23,888 bases of DNA from a virus. How positions within the stretch are numbered: the stretch's first letter is position 1; each line of letters opens with the position of its first letter. A program made the position numbers and the translations under genes. Below the pieces are notes generated by a model that searched no databases, was not told where the DNA came from, and was given only the letters and a program-made list of their open reading frames with translations. The stretch covers positions 1 through 23,888 of the IMG/VR virus record IMGVR_UViG_3300048446_000878; one strand, 5' to 3'. This document shows, piece after piece, positions 13,752 to 20,151 of this stretch.

Positions 13752-16310
13752 TTATTTAACGTCCGACATTTTCATATATATCTTTTCATTCATTATATTT
13801 AACGAATCAAGGAAGACTATATCTTCTCCTTTCCTTCCAAAGGCTACAACTATGCTCTTTTTAAGCGGGGTTTTATTTTTTGAATCAAAATATCTGTCAT
13901 AAAAATTCCCTCTTCTTGAATTTAAAAGCATTGCGTCGTATCTTCCAAACTCATCCGCTATTGAAAGCTTCATGTATTTATTTCCGTTTCTTGAGGTTCT
14001 TTTTATGCAATCTTCTACGACGCCTATGAATTTTCCTTTTTCATCTGAGTCCATAGCCCTTAAGTCTCTAGAATCTTTTAAAGAGTTATAACTGTCCACG
14101 AAGCAACTTTTTAGATTAGAGCTATGACTGTAGCCGAGAAGCTCTGTTTCAAAATACCAGTTGGCAAAGTCTTCGTATTCTTTATTTTTATCATAAATTG
14201 ATTTGTATACATCATACTTTTTCTTAAAGGTTTGAAATCTCGATTCCTTCATTAAGGGTTTTCCGTCGTCTCCTACTAATTCGCCTTTTTTTGCATCAGC
14301 TATACAATTTAAGAGTTTGAATTTATATTTTTCTCCAAGCAAAATAAAGTTTCTTTTCTCTCGATCTGTCAATTGATTGAACGCCTGGGCTTCTAGCACC
14401 ATAAGCGATCTGTTTGAACCTTTACTTTCAAGTGCTCCCGCTTGAATTAATGCACTTAACACTCCAATATTTAGACCTGCCTGTTTTGCAGCTAGGAATA
14501 TATCATACTTCGTTGGGGTATCGCTTGACCTAAAATCTTTAAGAGATTTTAGAGACTTTTCACTAACCCCTTTTATGCTGTTAAGCCCAAATCTTATATT
14601 TTTCCCCTCTATGGAAAAATCCATTCCAGATTTTGCGAGGTCCGGTGATAATAATTTCACACCAAACCTAGAAAGTTCTTTAGAAACTTTAGATATTTCT
14701 TCTTGAGGCGCGGGTTCATATTTTGTCATCTTTAATAGAGAAAGAAAGAATTGCTGGGGATGCTTGAACTTTAAGTGTGTCGTCCATGCAGCCAAAACCG
14801 AATAGCTGATTGAGTGAGACTTATTGAAAGAGTAATTTGCGCTATCTTCTGCAACTCTCCACAGTATGTCCCCAACTTCTTTCGGCAAATCTTTTTCTTT
14901 AACTTTGTCTTCAATTTTAGCTTTCCATTCAGGCATTTGGTCTATTTTCTTTTTTCCAACAATTCTCCTTAATTGCTCAGATTCATCAAGAGTAAATCCA
15001 ACTTTAACTGCCATTTGCATTAATTGTTCTTGATATAGCGGTATTCCTCCTGTGTATTCCAGAATATCTGTGAAAAACTCATGAATTACTTGAGCCTCTC
15101 CTGTGTCTCGGTAAGTTGAATAATCCCCAAGAAAGTCAAGAGCTCCAGGCCTTCCTATTGCAACTACAGCACTTAACTCCTCAAGGTTTCTTGGTTTTAC
15201 TTTTTTGCAAACCCTAAAGTTTGTATCAGATTCCAACTGAAATAATCCGTGTGGCGCGGTCAGGGATTGAAGCGGCTCATATATTTTTTCGTCACTTAAA
15301 TCTATATCTGAGCAATTAATATTTAAACTCTTGCACACATCATAAATAACACTCAATGTTCTTAAGCCAAGAATATCAAACTTAACCATTAGCTCTGAAA
15401 CCCAATTCATATCGTAGCCAGTAACTAAAGCTCCATCATTGGAAGTTTGGATTGGGCATATGTCTGTAATTTTATCAAAACAAATCGCTATTCCGCTTGG
15501 ATGAACTCCAGTGTTTTTATTTAAACCTTCGAGCTTCAAGGCTATGTTGAAAACTTCCGCGTTGCTTGAAGACCAGTCAACAAATTTTTCACTTTCTTCT
15601 AGGGCTGATTTTAGCGGAACCACGACTCCAAATTTCTTAGGAATAGTATTGCTTATTTCGTTAACTTCTTGTTCTGAGAATTCTCCCACGATTTTACCGC
15701 ATTCTTTTATGCATAATTTACCACTTAAGGTATTTAAGGTTAAAATTTTAGCTGTTCTCCCTGGATGCTTTTGTTCTATGTAGTTTATAACCTCGGCTCG
15801 GCGCTCATAGGCGATATCATTATCTACGTCTGCCAAAAGGCTTCCGTCTAGATATGTAATTCCATCTTTATTTATTTTTCTCGCCCTGCTCTTAGAGACA
15901 AACCTCTCGAAGAATAGATTATATTTTACGGGGTCAACATTTGTAACTCCAATTAAATACAAAACCAGAGAGCCCGCAGCACTCCCTCTTCCTGGGCCTG
16001 TTGGAATGTCATTTTCGTGACAATAATTTAATATGTCCCAGTTTAAAAGAATATAATCTATAAAACCAAGCTCTTCCAGGATACTTAGCTCTTGTTTTGC
16101 TCTCTCAAAGTAATCCTGCTTGTTCTCTAGTGAGTCGATTCCTCGGTCATATACGCCCTTGTGACAGAGTTTCCTTAAGAAGTCGAAGTTTGATATGTCT
16201 GGGCTTGCGTCCAGCATTTTATAGTACTTTTTTTCGATCTTAATATTTGGTAGTCTGACTCCAGGAGGAGTACAGTCTTCATAGTGTGAAAATTTCTCTG
16301 TAAAATTCAT
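13752..16310 (-). CDS. dnaE: DNA polymerase III alpha, polymerase part (no PHP domain)
   Basis: The 852-residue protein covers palm, thumb, fingers and OB fold of DnaE. The N-terminus (GVRLPNI) corresponds to the segment that follows the PHP domain in E. coli alpha. GPGRGSAAGS is at 105-114. The catalytic Asp pair is DVD (161-163) and the third Asp is in KFDILGLRTL (Asp312). IPLYQEQLMQMA (423-434) and SFNKSHSISYSVLAAW (494-509) are fingers motifs, and an OB fold occupies about 720-830 (SRNGNKYMKLSIADEFGRYDA). These are DnaE, not PolC, signatures. The ATG at 16310 overlaps the exonuclease stop as TAATG, with GGGAG upstream; an in-frame ATG at 16328 is less likely. The PHP domain is encoded separately, two genes upstream. 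Confidence 0.93.
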   Translation of the reverse strand: MNFTEKFSHYEDCTPPGVRLPNIKIEKKYYKMLDASPDISNFDFLRKLCHKGVYDRGIDSLENKQDYFERAKQELSILEELGFIDYILLNWDILNYCHENDIPTGPGRGSAAGSLVLYLIGVTNVDPVKYNLFFERFVSKSRARKINKDGITYLDGSLLADVDNDIAYERRAEVINYIEQKHPGRTAKILTLNTLSGKLCIKECGKIVGEFSEQEVNEISNTIPKKFGVVVPLKSALEESEKFVDWSSSNAEVFNIALKLEGLNKNTGVHPSGIAICFDKITDICPIQTSNDGALVTGYDMNWVSELMVKFDILGLRTLSVIYDVCKSLNINCSDIDLSDEKIYEPLQSLTAPHGLFQLESDTNFRVCKKVKPRNLEELSAVVAIGRPGALDFLGDYSTYRDTGEAQVIHEFFTDILEYTGGIPLYQEQLMQMAVKVGFTLDESEQLRRIVGKKKIDQMPEWKAKIEDKVKEKDLPKEVGDILWRVAEDSANYSFNKSHSISYSVLAAWTTHLKFKHPQQFFLSLLKMTKYEPAPQEEISKVSKELSRFGVKLLSPDLAKSGMDFSIEGKNIRFGLNSIKGVSEKSLKSLKDFRSSDTPTKYDIFLAAKQAGLNIGVLSALIQAGALESKGSNRSLMVLEAQAFNQLTDREKRNFILLGEKYKFKLLNCIADAKKGELVGDDGKPLMKESRFQTFKKKYDVYKSIYDKNKEYEDFANWYFETELLGYSHSSNLKSCFVDSYNSLKDSRDLRAMDSDEKGKFIGVVEDCIKRTSRNGNKYMKLSIADEFGRYDAMLLNSRRGNFYDRYFDSKNKTPLKKSIVVAFGRKGEDIVFLDSLNIMNEKIYMKMSDVK

Positions 16311-16954
16311 TATACTTCTATCTCCCATATCATTTTTTTAAAAACTTCGAAGTTGACTTTTATGTCGTAAAGTGCGTCATGCAGCTTACTTTCGTCAAAA
16401 TCTATATCAAAATCCTTGCAGCACTGTTTTAAATTGCAGGACAATCCTCTTTCTATTAAGTGATTTAATCTATATTGCCAAGCTAAAAAATCATCGTCTT
16501 TATCAAACCTTATTCTTTTCTTTAAGGCTTTTGCTAAACACAAAGTATCTACTAGGTTTTCTGTATAACTAAAGTCGGGCTTTAATTTTGGATTAATAAG
16601 CTTTCTGTGAATGTTGTGCATGTAGACATCAAAGCCAAGCAAGTTGTGGCCGATTTTCAAGTATGAGTCATCATACAAATATTTCTCTAAGTGATCCAAG
16701 GCTTTTTTTGGGCAAGAAGCTTTTTTGCTGTACTTTGCTTTTGTGAACCCCGTGATTTTTGCTGCTTCTGGAGAGACGTTAAGCTCGTCCCATTTTAGCC
16801 AATAATCTTTTGACTCTACAACTTTATTGTCCTCTATAACTAAGAAGGCTAGTTGCCAAGGCTTATTGTGAGAAACGAGATTGAGATTGCATGTCTCGTA
16901 ATCAAATAATAAGTATTTTTTATTTTTTTGAAATCTAAGTAGTGATTCTTTCAT
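16310..16954 (-). CDS. dnaQ: DEDDh 3'-5' exonuclease (DnaQ-like proofreading subunit)
   Basis: This 214-residue protein carries all DEDDh motifs: FDYETCN (Asp18, Glu20), IGHNLLGFD (Asp109) and LHDALYDI (His192, Asp197). The layout is that of the epsilon proofreading subunit, about the usual length of the catalytic domain, with no long C-terminal clamp-binding tail. It would remove misinserted nucleotides for the phage polymerase. The ATG at 16954 overlaps the PHP gene stop as ATGA, with a GGAAAG site upstream; a longer TTG-started frame from 16981 is possible but unneeded. The stop overlaps the polymerase ATG. Placement between the two halves of DnaE is unusual. Confidence 0.9.
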   Translation of the reverse strand: MKESLLRFQKNKKYLLFDYETCNLNLVSHNKPWQLAFLVIEDNKVVESKDYWLKWDELNVSPEAAKITGFTKAKYSKKASCPKKALDHLEKYLYDDSYLKIGHNLLGFDVYMHNIHRKLINPKLKPDFSYTENLVDTLCLAKALKKRIRFDKDDDFLAWQYRLNHLIERGLSCNLKQCCKDFDIDFDESKLHDALYDIKVNFEVFKKMIWEIEV

Positions 16955-17709
16955 TTTGATTCTTTCCAGCTTTGAAAGCAAAATTCACTGCTTCCAAAGT
17001 GGTCTAAGTTTGGTTTTGATAATGTTTTGTTTCCGAAAGTTCTGCCTGTTATGCACTTGTATGTCTGGAGGGCGGCTGAGTCTGATCTATTTTTGTAATA
17101 AATGCTTTTTGTCAGTTCTGTTTTTATTTTTTTCTTATAGGCATACTCTCTTACTTTTTTAGATATAAAATCATCGAAAGGCAGACCATTGTCTTCAATG
17201 AAGAAAGTTGGCTCGCAGAAAGAAAAATTTGGAGTACAGCTTGAAAATTTCATTAAGTTGTTAAATATAAAGCTATCGTAAAAAGGTATAGCTAATAGCA
17301 AGTCTTTATTGCTCCAGTGTTTTTTTAAAATTTTATCGTCTACGCATTTGTGATTTTTCGTAAATGCTTCACTTGAAATTGCGTTTAGCAGCTTGCACCC
17401 TTTTGAAGTTTTTGCGAAGATGATAATTTTATGAACAGTCTTGACCGACTCTTCCTTTGGGTCTATTGATGCATCTTCTCTCATGTCTATTCTTAATCCA
17501 AAGATTAGCTTTAAGCTTAAATTCTCCGCATTTTTTTTAGCCTGCAGAAACCCTGTTAAGGAGTCTTCTACTAGAACAACTTCTTTTAGAGAATTTTCTT
17601 TGGTTATAGAGAAGATGCTGTCGCTTCCACCCTCTTTATCTTTGTCTGGACTGTCTAGGGTTAAGATGCTTTTTCCTATAGAAAAATGACTTTTGAATAA
17701 TGGTATCAT
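16951..17709 (-). CDS. Degenerate PHP domain of DNA polymerase III alpha, separate protein
   Basis: This 252-residue protein can be followed along the E. coli alpha PHP domain: IPLFKSHFSIGKSIL (opening motif), VVLVEDSLTGFLQAKKNA (the TDH...G...F motif), LKLIFGLRIDM (the KPI-G-E motif), VHKIIIFAKTSKGCKLLNAIS (the LLA-x-N-x-x-G-Y-x-N-L motif), SDSAALQTYKCITGRTF (the D-A-H-x-x-x-x-I motif) and a last FGSSEFCF. Most metal-binding His/Asp/Glu positions are replaced, so phosphatase or nuclease activity is not expected; a structural role that docks the exonuclease is inferred. The start is set at 17709 because a sigma-70 promoter ends 8 bases before this ATG; a longer frame to 17781 would run through the promoter. 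The stop overlaps the exonuclease ATG. Confidence 0.75.
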   Translation of the reverse strand: MIPLFKSHFSIGKSILTLDSPDKDKEGGSDSIFSITKENSLKEVVLVEDSLTGFLQAKKNAENLSLKLIFGLRIDMREDASIDPKEESVKTVHKIIIFAKTSKGCKLLNAISSEAFTKNHKCVDDKILKKHWSNKDLLLAIPFYDSFIFNNLMKFSSCTPNFSFCEPTFFIEDNGLPFDDFISKKVREYAYKKKIKTELTKSIYYKNRSDSAALQTYKCITGRTFGNKTLSKPNLDHFGSSEFCFQSWKESK

Positions 17710-17716
17710 GCTTACT

Positions 17717-17745
17717 ATTTTAGCAAAAAAAGTGAGACTTGTCAA
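17717..17745 (-). promoter_or_regulatory. Sigma-70 promoter of the PHP-exo-pol-clp operon
   Basis: On the minus strand, TTGACA (17745-17740), a 17-base spacer and TAAAAT (17722-17717) lie 7 bases before the ATG at 17709. Transcription should begin at about the A of the ATG, so the message would be leaderless. No Shine-Dalgarno sequence is seen. The promoter lies between the DUF1501 stop and the PHP start and allows separate control of the replication genes. Confidence 0.85.
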
Positions 17746-17781
17746 GGCAAATTTCTCTGTCGAGAGAGCCTTTAACCGCAA

Positions 17782-19080
17782 TTAATTAAGTATGTCTAGC
17801 AGTGGGGTTCCGTCATGAGCTACTTTAAACGGTCTTCCCGACGGAGATGTTTGTATTTGCTCTAAAGGGAGTCCCATCGCATAGGCTATCGTTGCGTTTA
17901 AAGAAGCGGGGTCGATGAATTTGCCTTCTTTAGGGTTTCTTCCTAATTCGTCCATTTCTCCATAAGAGAAGCCCCCTTTTACCCCTCCCCCAGCAAGAAA
18001 AGCTGTGAATCCGTACGGCCAGTGATCTCTTCCATTGCGAGGATTGATTTTTGGAGTTCTTCCAAATTCCGAAGTAAGAACTACCATTGTTTCTTTTAGT
18101 AGCCCCCTCATTTCTAAGTCGATAAGCAATGCGCTGAGAGCTTTATCCATATCTGCACAATTATCAGAAACAACTTCAAAATTATTGTCGTGAGTGTCCC
18201 ACCCTCCTCTACTTACCTCTACATAACGAACCTGGTTCTCGATCAACCTCCTGGCGAGTAAGCAGCCTTGTCCAAAATTTGTTTTTCCATAAAGCTCATG
18301 CATGGAATCTGGCTCCAATCCTATATCGAAAGCCTTAAGGTCTTCACTTTTCATTAGTTTTATTGCGTCTTGATACAAATCTGAATAAGCCCTGACCTGT
18401 TTCTGGTTGTATTGACTTAAGTATGATGCATTCATTTTCTGGGCTAAAGCAAGCCTTCCTCCGAACCTAGATTGATCTAGATAGCTTGCAATTTTACTAT
18501 TTGCAAGTCCTGCAGATGGATTACCAATAGGTAAAGGTCCATACTTTGATTCAAGAAAGCCCGCTCCGGCGGGGTTAGCTCCAATTTGGACATTAGATGG
18601 AATCGTGCTATTAATATTCCCGGAAAGCTTAGATACCCAGCTTCCGAAAGTTGGGTGAGCGATCGTTCCCCTTTTAAGATAGCTTGTGTGCATTAAATAG
18701 CTAGCTTGCTCGTGAGCTCCTTGACTGGACATCATGGTTTTTATTACTGAAGCGTTATGCATGAGCTTTGCTGTTAACGGAAGATTCTCCGAGAGAATAA
18801 TTCCATCTGCAGAAGTAGATATTGACCTTGTTGGACCTTGTATTTCAGGCGCGCCAGGATTAGTTCCAAAAGTGTCTAGGTGTGACATTGCTCCCGTCAT
18901 ATTTAGGTAGATTACGTAACGAGCAGAAGCGACGCGAGTCCCGGTTTCTAGCCCGGCAGCTTCTTGGTGGATATACCCGCCAACCATTGGTAGAAGACCT
19001 ACTCCAAGACAAGCTTTCGCTGCACTAGCCGCAAACTCTCTTCGGCTTAATTCATTTAATTTTTTAAGGTCTGACTTCAT
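17782..19080 (-). CDS. DUF1501 family protein, Tat-exported
   Basis: This 432-residue protein has a twin-arginine signal: SRREF at 12-16, then a hydrophobic stretch (17-36) and an AA-containing cleavage area. The mature part shows family hallmarks: LNMTGAMSHLDTFGTNP (N-terminal metal-site region, GGPSHLDTF in most relatives), GAHEQASYLMH, GGWDTHDNNF, and TSEFGRTPKIN followed by GRDHWP. The family is sulfatase/alkaline-phosphatase-like in fold and common in Planctomycetota, Verrucomicrobiota and Lentisphaerota; the activity is not well known. Being exported folded, it would act in the host periplasm or at the cell surface, perhaps altering envelope glycans or sulfated polymers (inference). It lies 6 bases after nrdB and should be co-transcribed with it. 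The length is normal, with no sign of decay. Confidence 0.88.
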   Translation of the reverse strand: MKSDLKKLNELSRREFAASAAKACLGVGLLPMVGGYIHQEAAGLETGTRVASARYVIYLNMTGAMSHLDTFGTNPGAPEIQGPTRSISTSADGIILSENLPLTAKLMHNASVIKTMMSSQGAHEQASYLMHTSYLKRGTIAHPTFGSWVSKLSGNINSTIPSNVQIGANPAGAGFLESKYGPLPIGNPSAGLANSKIASYLDQSRFGGRLALAQKMNASYLSQYNQKQVRAYSDLYQDAIKLMKSEDLKAFDIGLEPDSMHELYGKTNFGQGCLLARRLIENQVRYVEVSRGGWDTHDNNFEVVSDNCADMDKALSALLIDLEMRGLLKETMVVLTSEFGRTPKINPRNGRDHWPYGFTAFLAGGGVKGGFSYGEMDELGRNPKEGKFIDPASLNATIAYAMGLPLEQIQTSPSGRPFKVAHDGTPLLDILN

Positions 19081-19086
19081 TGAGGC

Positions 19087-20100
19087 TCAAAAGTCGTCTT
19101 CGAGGGAGCCGCTTTGTTGATATTCTCTAACTCTTCTTTCAAAGAAGTTTCCCATCGCTTGAACATCTACCACTTCACCCAACCAGGGAAACGGGTTTTT
19201 ATCGCTTGGAAACCTGTAATCTAATCCTATAGCTTCAAGTCTTCTATTGCCTATATAATGCATGTAATCCACAAACATTTCCGCATTAAGCCCTAATATG
19301 CCAGTCGGCAAAACGTCGTGAGCGTAAGCTATTTCTAGTTCTACAGCTTTTTTCATATGCTCAACGAACTCGTTTTGCATTTTTTTTGTCCATATCCCTG
19401 GCTCCTGATCTATAATAGTATTAATTAAGTAGGTTCCGAATGCAATATGAGAGCTTTCGTCCCTTAATGTATACTTTATTTGATCAGAGATTCCTTGAAG
19501 CTTATTTTGTCTTCCTAGGGCAAGAAGCATTGCGAAGCCGCTAAAAAAGAAAGTTCCCTCGCAGACTATCCAATATGTTAAAAAATTTCTTAATATTTCT
19601 TGCTTTCCTTTTACGGAGTTTGCGTCAAAGTCCTGAGAGCCGATATCATTCGTTATCTGCATTAAAAAGTCATCTTTAGCTTTTATGCTCGGAATTGTCT
19701 CGTATGCGTTAAAAACTTCTTCAATATCTAAATCTAAGCTATCGCATACGTAAACTACCGTAAGATTGTGAAGGCTTTCTTCAAAAGCTTGCCTAAGTAT
19801 ATACTGACGGCATTCAGCGTCCGTAACGTAGCGAAAGGCAGATAGCAAAAGATTATTACCAACCAGAGACTCAGATCCAGCAAAAAACCCAAGGCAGCGT
19901 TTAACAAGAAGTTTTTCATCGTCTGTAATTTCATTGTTTTTCCATTGTTTGATGTCGTTTTGCATTGAGATTTCTGTGGGCATCCAGTTGTTTGCGCAAC
20001 TTTTTAAAAATAAATCCCAAGCATATTTATGCTTATGCGGAAGTATTCTATTTACGCCCGCTATATTTTTGGTTAAAAGTTTTCCTGTTTTATTTTCCAT
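19087..20100 (-). CDS. nrdB: Ribonucleotide reductase small subunit, class Ic-like (no radical Tyr)
   Basis: This 337-residue beta subunit generates the radical or oxidant used by NrdA. Metal ligands are in place: Glu77 (SESLVGNN), Glu108 and His111 (EESLHNL), Glu181 (CEGTFF), Glu215 and His218 (RDESSH). The position four residues after His111, where class Ia enzymes carry the radical Tyr, is Val115, and the first ligand is Glu, not Asp. Both traits are those of class Ic enzymes such as that of Chlamydia, which use a Mn/Fe centre. The C-terminus (REYQQSGSL, then acidic DDF) has the conserved Tyr for radical transfer and the tail that docks on NrdA. A promoter places transcription start at the ATG, so the message should be leaderless. 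Confidence 0.92.
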   Translation of the reverse strand: MENKTGKLLTKNIAGVNRILPHKHKYAWDLFLKSCANNWMPTEISMQNDIKQWKNNEITDDEKLLVKRCLGFFAGSESLVGNNLLLSAFRYVTDAECRQYILRQAFEESLHNLTVVYVCDSLDLDIEEVFNAYETIPSIKAKDDFLMQITNDIGSQDFDANSVKGKQEILRNFLTYWIVCEGTFFFSGFAMLLALGRQNKLQGISDQIKYTLRDESSHIAFGTYLINTIIDQEPGIWTKKMQNEFVEHMKKAVELEIAYAHDVLPTGILGLNAEMFVDYMHYIGNRRLEAIGLDYRFPSDKNPFPWLGEVVDVQAMGNFFERRVREYQQSGSLEDDF

Positions 20101-20106
20101 AATTAT

Positions 20107-20135
20107 AGTATATCATAGTAATATATCGAAGTCAA
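20107..20135 (-). promoter_or_regulatory. Sigma-70 promoter of nrdB-DUF1501
   Basis: On the minus strand, TTGACT (20135-20130), a 17-base spacer and TATACT (20112-20107) are followed after only 6 bases by the nrdB ATG at 20100. The transcript would begin at or next to the ATG. It sits in the 51-bp gap after nrdA, so nrdB need not be read from the nrdA promoter. Confidence 0.85.
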
Positions 20136-20151
20136 CCTCTAAAAGGATCAA

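Noticed and set aside
16955-16981. Longer exonuclease start (TTG) at 16981
   Set aside because: The ATG at 16954 is coupled by ATGA and lies at the usual distance from the first Asp-Glu motif.
17710-17781. N-terminal extension of the PHP protein to a start at 17781
   Set aside because: The extension would cover both boxes of a strong promoter, has no ATG near its start and aligns to nothing in the PHP domain.
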